A stretch of DNA of 64,000 nt from positions 6,692,879 to 6,756,878 of the forward strand of contig NC_090255.1 in the NCBI RefSeq assembly GCF_037325665.1. The letters are read 5' to 3'. This DNA is from Littorina saxatilis. Lineage: Eukaryota > Mollusca > Gastropoda > Littorinimorpha > Littorinidae. Positions 35,101 to 47,387 of the stretch are shown here, piece by piece. The translations under genes were made by a program, and so were the position numbers. The notes beneath the pieces were generated by a model, which did no database searches, was not told the DNA's origin, and worked only from the letters and a program-made list of their open reading frames with translations. Within the stretch, counting starts at the first letter, position 1, and the number at the start of each line of letters is the position of its first letter.

Positions 35101-38100
35101 GTGCGCTTGTTGGCCCAGATCCTCCGACTTCAGCCCTTAGGTTTCTTTCAGGGTTACCCCGCCCTTAGTTCCTGGCTCAAAAACCTAACCTTGGGAACAC
35201 ATGGGGGATTTCTTACCAGGGGTCCCACCCCGGGGCTAGAGCTTTTAATGCGGCTCTTACTCGCATGGTGTAACCGTCATCGGACGCGTAGGGCATTTAT
35301 AGGGTAGTCAGTGCCATCTACCAACCCACCCCGTCCTGGTAGAGACACCGCTAGTTGGTCCGGGACTGCTTATTCTATATTCGCAGCTGGCCCCCATATC
35401 TGGGGGCCGTTCCCCTATTTGCCACCTGGGGACCCGCCGGGTTAAGGATAGTCGCGCCCCCCCCCCTACTGAATTGGAAGTAGTCTGTTCCCGGTAAAGG
35501 GAATGAGATTGACATTGTTTGAAATTTAATGGAAGGATAAAAGCAGTTCCGTTTTTTCACATTTGGGTTAATTGTGTAACTAGCTGGAGAAAAAAAGCTG
35601 ATAGTTGAGCCTGCGCTGTTGCACCCTAATTTTTGATCAAAGTTATTGAAATTTTGGTCAAGTAATCTTTGACTAAGTTTGGACTATGGGATTGCATTTC
35701 AGCTTGGAAGTGTAGAAATTAATTAATGAGTTTGGTCATTAAAAATCTCAAAATTCTATTTGAAGTTAAAATTTTAGTGATCGATCCAAAAATGATCTCA
35801 TCTTATTTTTTTATTATTTCCTGATTCTAAAAACATATATATATAGAAATGTTATGTTTGGATTAAAAATAAGCTCAGAAAGTTAAAGAGAATAGACAAA
35901 ATCGCGCTTTCCTGTGAAGCCCTCTAGGTACTACCCTATACTGGCTTGTCACTTCAAGCGATCAGGCTGGCCGTTACTAAGTTTTTCATGCAAATCAGTG
36001 TTTCAGCGCTTTCAGTCTCGTCGCGGGGTATCTGCGAAGCATTGACTTTGTGAAATGCAGTGCATTCAGTATCATTCTGTGAGTTTGACAGGTTGACTAA
36101 ATGTATTAATTTTGCTTGGTGCTACTGGGTTAATCATACCTGTCAAGTACTTTTGGCCTCTGACCATAGTAAATGGCATAAGAAACCATAGTTGGGGATC
36201 AAAAACCATAGTTAATGCGTGGATCAGGATGTGGTTAAACGCACAAATTCAACTTCTCACGCATACACGCTAAACCAATCAGATTGTTTTTCGCAAACTA
36301 AAAGTAAAACACATAAATTCCTTTCTACACAACCTGCTCTTTATTTACCACTACTGACTACATGTAATACATTTACACTGCACTCTTGTTCGTTCATTTT
36401 TACATTTAGTCAAGTTTTGACTAAATGTTTTAACATAGAGGGGGGAATCGAGACGAGGGTCGTGGTGTATGTGCATGTGTGTATGTGTGTGTGTCTGTCT
36501 GTGTGTGTGTGTGTGTGTGTGTAGAGCGATTCAGACTAAACTACTGGACCGATCTTTATGAAATTTGACATGAGAGTTCCTGGGTATGATATCCTCAGAA
36601 ACGTTTTTCATTTTTTTGATAAATGTCTTTGATGACGTCATATCCGGCTTTTCGTGAAAGTTGAGGCGGCACTGTCACGCCCTCATTTTTCAACCAAATT
36701 GGTTGAAATTTTGGTCAAGTAATCTTCAACGAAGCCCGGACTTCGGTATTGCATTTCAGCTTGGTGGCTTAAAAATTAATTAATGACTTTGGTCATTAAA
36801 AATCTGAAAATTGTTAAAAAAATTTTTTTTTTATAAAACGATCCAAATTTATGTTCATCTTATTATCCATCATTTGCTGATTCCAAAAACATATAAATAT
36901 GTTATATTTGGATTAACAACAAGCTCTGAAAATTAAATATATAAAAATTATTATCAAAAGGTTTTTTTCGAAATCAATTTAAAAACACTTTCATCTTATT
37001 CCTTGTCGGTTCCTGATTCCAAAAACATATAGATATGATATGGTTGGATTAAAAACACGCTCAGAAAGTTAAAACGAAGAGAGGTACAGAAATGCGTGCT
37101 ATCCTTCTCAGCGCAACGAATACCCCGCTCTTCTTGTCAATTCCACTGGCACTGCCTTTGCCATGGGCGGTGGAGTGACGATGCTACGAGTATACGGTCT
37201 TGCTGCGTTGCGTTGCGTTCAGTTTCATTCTGTGAGTTCGACAGCTACTTGACTAAATGTTGTATTTTCGCCTTACGCGACTTGTTTTTTCTTGTCACTT
37301 GTCACTTGTGTTCTTTGTTGTATTCATCTGTGCAAATCTTTGCTTTGTCAATCATGCTGCCAGTCACCTTAAAATCATGGCAGCATTCATCAGATATGGC
37401 CCTTCGTGGTCGGCTGGGCGTTAAGCAAACAAACAAACAAAAAGCATGCATCAGAGTTAATTTTGACCTGCAAGAAGGCAGTCAGTGTGTCAGCTCCCAG
37501 ACTGTGATCCAGCACTTAAAGGTGTTGCAGGGTTTCACTGCCAAATGGAAATTTATTCAACATTTTCCTCACACAGGCCACGTAGAACTGGCGCACATCA
37601 TGCCAGAACTTCTGTTGTGTGGCTGGTGCAAGCTCCTCCTCAGAAATAAATGAACGGCAGTCCATGCCAGCAAAAAAAAAAAAAAAAAAAAAAAAATGCT
37701 GAAAATGCGTATGGTTTGAGGTATACGACGTAGGACCCAAAAAAACACCGAAAAACCGTAAGAATTAGGCAGAATGCCTGGGACTTGACAGGTATGGTTA
37801 ATTTTTACCATGAAATGAAACAATTGCTTGGTTTCTTGTTGCAGATGAGGTGCTGGCGATCAAACAGGAAGAGGGGGAGGGGGAGGGGGGAGAAAAGAAG
37901 TCACTAGCTTCAGGTCTTGACATTGAAATCGTAGTTCCCGATCCTGTTGAGAAATTGCAAGGTGAGTTGGTTTTCTTTTCACTTTTTTTGGGGTCAAATC
38001 TGTTTTCAAAAGTTTATAATATGAATCTGGATCATTTTATACTGTGGTGAACTTGCACACTGGTAACAAGCATAAATGCGGGAGATGTCTAAAAAAAGGA

Positions 38101-41100
38101 AAAGATTTTTTTTTTTTTTTTTTTTTTTTTTCATTTTCCATACTTTATTGTCCCATCGCTGGGAAATTCGGGTCGCTTCCTCCCAGTGGATAGCTAGCAG
38201 CAACGGAGTCGCGCTACCCAGCCGGGTGTCTGCGTGTTTAGGTGTATTCAGCCACCTGCACTTATGGCAGAATGACCAAGGTCTTTTACGTGCCATTGTG
38301 ATGACACGGGGGTGGGACATGGCTTCCGTCTCTGGGTCTGCACATAAAGTTGACCCGTGTCCGTCCCGGCCCGAATTCGAACCTGCGACCTTTCGATCAC
38401 AAGTCCAGTGCTCTACCAACTGAGCTACCGGGCCCCCAGATGTCAGGGTGTGTGTGCGTGCGTGTGTGTGCGAGTGTGTGTGTGTGTGTTTCTCCGGTAT
38501 TCAGGGGACCCAGTTCTTATGACTTTCAGGACATAGGCATTTTATATTGTTGGCCTTACATGATTGTGATGATTGTTTTTCAGCAGAAGGAGAAGCAAGT
38601 ACCAAAGGACATAAGCTGCCAGCTGTTGATGTCATTGTAAGTGTCTGTACTCTGCGATTTGAGTCCATTGAGTATAACATGTAAAATGAAGAAGTTATGT
38701 GTTCATAGGTCATGCGCACATTTTGAAATGTAAGAGGATTGAGTGTTTTGTTTGAAGTTTAAATGTAAGAGATTTAATCACATATTCTTACTCCAATTCT
38801 TATGAATGCATTGACTTTAGTCCCACATGCTAGATGTCGAAAAACCTCTCAAATTACCTGCCCTTAGTAGGGTGGTAACCAAGCTAAAAGCGACGCCATA
38901 GCCGTTGCTATGGCCTGACCTTGCTCGGTTACCCATAACACCCTGCGCACCACGTGAGCGCCAGCATCCGTAATAACCATTCTCGACTTTCGACAACACA
39001 CGGTGGACGTGTCCGAATTTCGCTCTCACTTTTGGCCTTCACATGCCTGCTTGTCCGTGAGACTAGCCGGTTTCCTGTGGGTCTACCTGTCCGTCTACCT
39101 TTTGGTGAGATCTTTCCTGTTTATGTTTGGTTGAATGGTGTTAGCTTTGTGTTGAACATGCACGCAGACGTTTTTTGTTCTGGGTGACTGTTTTTCGCCG
39201 GTCTTAAAATGGCCGACAACAAAGCTAAACTCGGCGCGAGACTGGAAGGTGGCAAAGCTCTTAGCCTGGTTTAGTAACTATTCCTAAGAGTAGCCTAAGA
39301 ACTTTGATTTGCCTATTATGCGGGTCGTAGATCCGTCAAACAGCACTTCTTTTTATGTTCCTATCCCTCCGAGGGTGGGTTCAGTTCTTTCACAGCTCGC
39401 TTCCCCTGTTGGGGTTAATCAGCCTTTAGGCTCCTTATAGACTTTTTGTTGGATCGTCGTCGGTGCGACTGATGGGGGGGGGAGTGGCCGTGTGGCTATT
39501 CTTTCCCCTTTCTCTGTGTAAGAGGAATCAGTCAATGTCCTCCTCTTGGGGGGACTTAACGATGTTTTGTGTCTATATTCTCGGCTGTTTCAGGCGCGAT
39601 CGGCGGTTCCCGCCCTCCCGTTTCGTCAGCTTCGCACTGTGGCCTAGTGCAAATGGCCTGTTCGGTTCAGCCCGTTTTTTGCCTCTGGTGGCTCTGGGCT
39701 GTTCTCGAGCACCCCTTCCTTTTAGGAGGGGGGGCCTGCTCCCTGCCTGCGTCTAACCACTCTGATTACCGCCGGTACTTCACAGTGTGTTACGCAGCCC
39801 CCCGCCATTGGGGGGGGATAGGGGGGCGCTCCTGCGTCGCACCGTCGCCTGGTGCAAACGGCCAGCTCGGTTCAGTCCTTTCTGCCACTGGTAGGCTGGG
39901 TTGTTCGCGAGCACTCTCTCCGTAAGGAGAGGGGGTCTGCTTCCTCTCTTTCTCTTCCCGCTCAGCTTGCTTTTAGCAACACTGCAGTGGGAAGTCAGCT
40001 CTCTCCCCTTGCGGGAGAGGGAGAGAGGGGGCATGGTAAGTCACAGCCTGGGTTTGGTCCCACCTTGTCCCACTGGGGGCAGGGGGCTGTGTTAGCTTCC
40101 CACCCTTTCCCGCCCCCCGGGCGCGTTGGGGTGGCGGCTTTCCAGGCTACGTTACATACCCCTTCTCTGCTCCATTTGGGGCAGGGTGGGGGGGTATCAG
40201 TGGCTCACTCTTTCCCGCCCGCTGGGCAGGATCGGGTGGGGGCTGGAGCAGCGTTCCACCCTGTCCCTCCCTCTGGGTCGGACGGGGTGGGCGCTGTTGG
40301 ACTGTCTTCACAGTCTGTGCCTCTATTGTCCTGGCCCGACAGTCGTCCTCCTCCCCTATCGGGTTGTGTGGTCGGTGGGCTATAGGATTACGGCAGGTGG
40401 ACGGAGGGGGGTCGGTTCGTCTCTCTCCGTCGCTCTTACTGCTGCGACGAGCCACCCCCCTCCTCATCTGGGGGTGGCTTGGCTCAGGCCTTGCTACACA
40501 GTGGGGGTGCTATGTACGGCTTTCCAGGCTACCTTACATACTCCTTCTCTGCTCCGTTTGGGGCAGGTGGCTGTGTTAGCTGCCCGCGCTCGTCGCGGGT
40601 AGCGGTCGCGAAACAATGAGCTTGACTCTCTTTTGTTCTCGGCAGGGTGTCTCGCACAGTGGTCAGGGAACAATGAGCTTTGCTCCGTTTTGTTCTCTGC
40701 ACGGGCTGTGCCGGCTGGCTACATGGTCAGGCGGAGACTGAACGTACCCTTTCTCTCCAGTCTCCCATTCTTTGTGTTCACAATGATCTGCAGGGACTCG
40801 GCTTTAGTATCGCCTGGCCGGTGGTCATTGTCCGTAGCCAGCGTAGGTCACCCCCCCCCCCCCCCTCCTAGGGGTGGGTGAGTGATAGGGCTACTTGACT
40901 TCGGCAGGTGGACGAGCGAGGATCGGCCGTTTACGGCCGTTTCTCTGTTTCAGTCCTTACCCCGTCTTGGGGTTACGGCTGTGCTGGACCGCCCCCCTCC
41001 CCGCTTGGGGTGGGTTGTGGTCATACCAGGTAGTCTGGTTCTTAGCACTGAGATGCTTCTCTCGCACAGCGGGTGGGGTAAGACGCGCCGGGCCCGGCTT

Positions 41101-44100
41101 TGTCTTGCTTCTCCACTCTCTCTTCTTCTTGGCAGAGATCTGTGCCAGTTACCAACCCCTCTTCCCCCCACCTCTTGTTCAGGTGGGCGGTTTTGGGTTG
41201 GCAGTCAGAGACTGATCACGCTTTTCATCCACACTCTTGGCGGGTTATTGGCAGGAGATTTAGTGCGCGACCTCCCCTGCCTCCCCTCCTTTTGTGTTTT
41301 ACACAACTGGTGGTTAGGTTCGGACTTCTTGTTTAAGGAGGGGGAGTGTATAGGGTTGCCTACTGGTTGTAGGCTTCCCATACATAGAGCGGCTGCTGTT
41401 GCAGTTTACTTTGGCCCGGATAGGTTGGGGGTGTCTCTCTTCCTTCCTCTTCCGGGATGCCTTTGGGTTTTCACAGGCTTTCTGGCAATTTGTTTCATTT
41501 GCTGAGTCTGCGGTGATTGCCTGCCACATGCCACACTTTTTGGCTTGATCCGCACCTTAGGATAGTGGTCTTCAGCCTACACCTTTCCCGCTGCTTTTTA
41601 CGCAGGGGACTGCTGGCTTCGGGGTTTCAGGCTGCTTCGTCCTCACTTTTAGTGCGGAAGAAGATAGCAGGGAATTTTTCAGGCTCAGGGTCTGATCCGG
41701 ACTTTTTTATGGCCAGGGGTTAGTTTCTGGCTTCTCTTACAGACCACAGGGAACATGGAGTTTTCATGATATTACTCCTCCCTCTCCTCTCTGGAGGAGA
41801 TAGGATGGCATGGTTTGGAGTTTTCTGCTTTGGCTGAGACTCTCTTCTGTGCTTTCTTATAGGCAATCCTATCCTCCCGGAACGCTCTTTTGAGTTAGGG
41901 AGGATGCCTTGGATAAGGCTTTAGCCAGGCTGCTGGCAGCTTGGGCTAGGGTCGTCACGGAGCGGAGTGGTTTCTCTGTGACGTTTTAGGCCCACACTGT
42001 TTTGGCTTGGTGTGATCTCCTTCCTTTACAAGGGGTTTGATTTCATGCTGGTTGCAGGAAGCCAGGGTCAGGCTTTTTCGGGGGTTGTTGAAACCTACTC
42101 AATAGCTGGAATCTTTCCCTTCCTTCTTGGACCTCTGGCAGCACATTTAGGCGCTCCCAGTTGCAAAGGGGTGTTTTGGTTCAGTGTCGCCTCCCTCTCT
42201 GCGGGAGGTGGGTCGGCATGGGCTAGAGCTTTCAGCTTTGGCTGAGATTTTCCTCGGTGCTCTCACATGAGCTTTCCTTCTGTGTTTATGCACACAGGAA
42301 AGGGCTCGGTTTCTGGGGGTGTTGGTCTCTGGACTTTCTCGGGGGCTGGTTGAGCTTTTTCAAGGTCAATCAGCTTGTCAGCTGCACTTTCTTTTGGTGT
42401 TGAACCAGGTTTTTTGCCTGGTGCTCTCAGTAACCAGGCTAAATTCCGAGCTGTCCTTATCCCAGGTTTTTTACCTGGGCATGCTGTTCGACTTTGTCTC
42501 TTGGAAGGTTTATTCTTCACACAAGAGAGAATAGGGAGGCTATAAGCTCTTTTCACTGCCAGACTGGCACGAGAGCAGGCCTCTGCGGGGTCTTTAGACC
42601 CGATCTTCGGTCGGACGGTATCGATAGCTATACTGGCTCTCTAGTCTTTCCTCAAGTTTTTTCGGGGGTTCGGCCTCTCAGGTCTGGGACATGAGGGTCC
42701 TCCTCCAGAGTGGGTTCCTCCACTCGGGAAGGTGGCTGGAATCCTTTTGGATCGCTCAGGGGACTTTTTTCCCTAGCTCTGTTTCCCCCTGGACTTAGAC
42801 CGCTTTTTGGATGCGTTTTCGTCTAGATGGGGCCTGCAATGGTGATTGCAGTCTTGAGGCTGTGATGTAGACGTGAATCCTTGGGCTTCTCTTTTGCCTG
42901 AGGTTAGGAGCAGTGGCTCTTAGTCTACTAGCCTTTCCCTTTTTGCTATTTACAGGCATGGCCTGTTGCATTCGGGCAATTCTTCTGTTGCTTCTTATGT
43001 GAACTAGCTGGGGTGAGCAAGTTCTCGCTCCCTGTCAGACAGAGTATAGGGGATTCTGATTGGGTTTCACACTAAATCATTTTTCTCAGGGGAATTTCTC
43101 CCCGGCCAGCTCTGCGATCTGGCCGACTCGCTCAACAGGTCCTTTCAGGGCTTGCACAGGGGTTGGCCCTTCTGCTGACGGGTCTGGAGGCGTGCTGTTT
43201 GTGTGTTAGATCATGGGTTCTGACTCTGGTCTTTGGGAACGAAGCATATATTTCCTCCACTTTATCTGTGTATGCTCCTTTTTTGGCCCCCTTGGCCAAT
43301 TGGGGATTTAGAGCGGGGGTGCAACTCCTTAGCGCCCCTCTCTCAAGCCAGGTGGTTTTTCACCTCTGTTTCAGTTTTTGGCTTTGGACAGCTGGGCCTC
43401 TTCTTTGAGGTTCCGGCTTATCGGCTATCTCAGCTGTTTTGAAACAAATAGGCCTCTCTTCTGTTGCTCATGGCGCTCTTGTCGGCATGATCAAGGGACC
43501 TTGTTTTACGAGGTTTAGAGGCTCCCCCTTGTTTAGCGCGTGGGACTTTGTTCTACTTACTCTGGGCCTCAGCCCTATAGGGCGGTGAGGCACATGCGTT
43601 TTTGGGGTTTGCCAGAGGATGTAGCCTTAGGGCTTTTGGTTCCGTTTGTTCACGGTTTTTGGCCAGGTTTTGGGGTTTCAGAAACCTGGTCAATATCCTC
43701 TGGTGTTTGATTCCCTCCTCTTGGGAGGATTATCGCTCCGGGAGATTCGGATTTTCTAACTGTCTGGTTGGACTTTTTTAATCCCTTTTTTGAAGTTACT
43801 GTCTTTTGGAACCACGAGCTTTAGCTCAGGTTCTTATTTCTTTACAATGGAGCGAAAGAGACGTCTTTTAGTTGTCTCTCTTTAGGGGCTCTGCTACATT
43901 CATAGGACAGTCCTATGAGTGGTGCGTTCCGAACAGGGGGGGGGGGGGGGGCGTTCAGTCCTCCCTCTATTCCTTTTCAGGCGTTCGGGAGTCTGGTGTT
44001 CTTCTCTGGCTGGTGGTGTTCCTCTCGCCTATGCGAGGTTTGCCAACAGCTCGGGTACAGATTTTGTGCTTCTTTTATTGCCGTGTTGCGTTCTGGTCGC

Positions 44101-47100
44101 CTAGGCGAAGCTTTGCAAACGGCTTACTGGAGATCAGATGATGTGTTCATCGGTTTCTATCTTCGGGATATCTCCTGCACGCGGCTTGATGGCTCCAGTT
44201 CATTGCTGGTTTTAGTTGCTGCAGGGCAGGTTCTTACAAGGACATAAGTAGGTTCCCTCCACCTTTAGGAGGAATCTGCATTCATAAGAATTGGAGTAAG
44301 AATATGTGATTAAATCGAAAATTTTTAATTAAATTTTGATTTAATATAATATACTTACCCAATTCTTATAGTTAATACCCTCCCATCCGTCCCCGCTGGA
44401 TTATGTCCTTGGGGGTTTGTTTGACAAATAGTCTCGAATGATTATTACGGATGCTGGCGCTCACGTGGTGCGCAGGGTGTTATGGGTAACCGAGCAAGGT
44501 CAGGCCATAGCAACGGCTATGGCGTCGCTTTTAGCTTGGTTACCACCCTACTAAGGGCAGGTAATTTGAGAGGTTTTTCGACATCTAGCATGTGGGACTA
44601 AAGTCAATGCATTCATAAGAATTGGGTAAGTATATTATATTAAATCAAAATTTAATTAAAAATTTTCGAATTGAGTGTTTTGTTTGAAGTTTAAATGTAA
44701 GAGAATTTAGTGTTTTGTTTGAAGTTTAAATGTAAGAGAATTTAGTGTTTTGTTTGAAGTTTAAATGTAAGAGAATTGAGTGTTTTGTTTGAAGTTTAAA
44801 TGTAAGAGAAATGAGTGTTTTGTTTGAAGTTTAAATGTAAGAGAATTGAGTGTTTTGTTTGAAGTTTAAATGTAAGAGAATTGAGTGTTTTGTTTGAAGT
44901 TTCAATGTAAGAGAATTGAGTGTTTTGTTTGAAGTTTAAATGTAAGGGAATTGAGTGTTTTGTTTGAAGTTTAAATGTAAGGGAATTGAGTGTTTTGTTT
45001 GAAGTTTAAATGTAAGGGAATTGAGTGTTTTGTTTGAAGTTTAAATGTAAGGGAATTGAGTGTTTTGTTTGAAGTTTAAATGTAAGGGAATTGAGTGTTT
45101 TGTTTGAAGTTTAAATGTAAGGGAATTGAGTGTTTTGTTTGAAGTTTAAATGTAAGGGAATTGAGTGTTTTGTTTGAAGTTTAAATGTAAGAGAATTGAG
45201 TGTTTTGTTTGAAGTTTAAATGTAAGAGAATTGAGTGTTTTGTTTGAAGTTTAAATGTAAGAGAATTGAGTGTTTTGTTTGAAGTTTAAACGCAATGAAC
45301 TGTCACTGTCAATCAATCAGATGTGGGTTATGCAAATTCAAGGCGTGTGTGCACTCGCATGTGTTAATTAAGTATTACATTATAATAAATTATCAAGATA
45401 ATTCTTGCTTTATTGTGAGTGTGTTGGCTGTTTTGTGTTATTTTTCTTTATAATTTTGCTTTGTAACAGAGTTTTTATTGTTTTCTGAAGTGGTCTTCTA
45501 TCTGCTTCACAAGTGTTCATTTTCTTGCTTCAGTAATAAGGTGCGACTGGTGTTTGATTACAGAATGGAAATGCAACCAATGGGAGCGCAGGCTATGCCA
45601 AAGCTACGGACACTGCAAAAGTATTCACTGACCCAGGTAAGTAAATATTAGCTCGACATGCAAGTACGGTGGAACCCCCTTTTTGAGACACCCCCCCCCC
45701 CCCCCCCCCCCCCAATCTAAGACTTCCTCCTTTTTCAAAACCCTGTTTTTTTTTTAGACTTTCTATTCATAACCTTTGGGAGATGTCTAAAAACAGGAAA
45801 AGAAATTGATGAACTGTATACATGTCAGGGTGTGTGTGTGCGTGCGTGTGTGTGCGAGTGTGTGTGTGTTTCTCCGGTATTCAGGGGACCCAGTTCTTGG
45901 ACTGGGTGGCCGAGTGGTAACGCACTTGCGAGAGGTTGCGAGTTCGACCCTGGGTCAGGGCGTTAGCAATTTTCTCCCCCCTTTCCTAACCTAGGTGGTG
46001 GGTTCAAGTGCTAGTCTTTCGGATGAGACGAAAAACCGAGGTCCCTTCGTGTACACTACATTGGGGTGTGCACGTTAAAGATCCCACGATTGACAAAAGG
46101 GTCTTTCCTGGCAAAATTGTATAGGCATAGATGTCCACCAAAATACCCGTGTGACTTGGAATAATAGGCTGTGAAAAGTAGGATATGCGCCGAAATGGCT
46201 GCGATCTGCTGGTCCGTGTGAATGCGTGATGTATTGTGTAAAAAAAAATAATTCCATCTCACACGGAATAAATAGATCCCTGCGCCTTGAGTCCGAGTCT
46301 GGAGATACGCGCGATATAAAACTTCATATGTTAATATATTAAATTGACCGCCATTTTAAGACTCTCTCCTTTTTAAGACCGGATTTTGTCCGATGTTTGG
46401 AGGTCTCAATGACTGGAGGGGGGTTCCACGGTGATTGAGTTAGTGAGAGTTGTGCGGAACCAATCTCCTGGCGCCTGAGAGAATAACAAATCTTGACATG
46501 AACATCTTTCTTTATTTGGTGTTTAACGTCGTTTTCAACCATTCAAGGTTATATCGCGACGGGGAAAGGGGGGGGGATGGGATAGAGCCACTTGTCAATT
46601 GTTTCTTGTTCACAAAAGCACTAATCAAAAATTTGCTCCAGGGGCTTGCAACGTAGTACAATATATTACCTTACTGGGAGAATGCAAGTTTCCAGTACAA
46701 AGGACTTAACATTTCTTACATCTTTCTTTCTTTCTTTATTTGGTGTTTAACGTCGTTTTCAACCATTCAAGGTTATATCGCGACGGGGAAAGGGGGGAGA
46801 TGGGATAGAGCCACTTGTCAATTGTTTCTTGTTCACAAAAGCACTAATCAAAAATTTGCTCCAGGGGCTTGCAACGTAGTACAATATATTACCTTACTGG
46901 GAGAATGCAAGTTTCCAGTACAAAGGACTTAACATTTCTTACATACTGCTTGACTAAAATCTCTACAAACATTGACTATATTCTATACAAGAAACACTTA
47001 ACAAGGGTAAAAGGAGAAACAGAATCCGTTAGTCGCCTCTTACGACATGCTGGGGAGCATCGGGTCAATTCTTCCCCCTAACCCGCGGGGGGTTTGACAT

Positions 47101-47302
47101 GAACAAGCTTGCTTAAAAGTTTCTCACATCTTAAAATAACGCTCTGCCTCATGCATTTGTTTAAGATTTTGACATTCAGTGGTTGTTGTTATGACGCTAT
47201 TCTTGTGGCCTGTTGCAGAAGGAAGAGAAACTCTGCTGGGAGAAAAGGAACTTGATGAAAAGGACGACAAGAAAGTGGAGATGGATGTGAGAATTTTAAA
47301 TT

Positions 47303-47387
<85 letters not shown>

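Larger units (their letters stand above)
36135..37796. mobile_element. CATACCTG element c, with 6-bp target duplication (intron 6)
   Basis: Ends CATACCTGTCAAGT and ACTTGACAGGTATG, flanked by GTTAAT (36129-36134, 37797-37802). It contains an ACATTTAGTCAAG element, a SINE-D tail and a block that ends in a poly-A tract. Confidence 0.65.

Noticed and set aside
39463-44247. Several open frames of 60-207 residues as host genes
   Set aside because: They lie within the DIRS-type fossil and are scattered remnants or chance frames.
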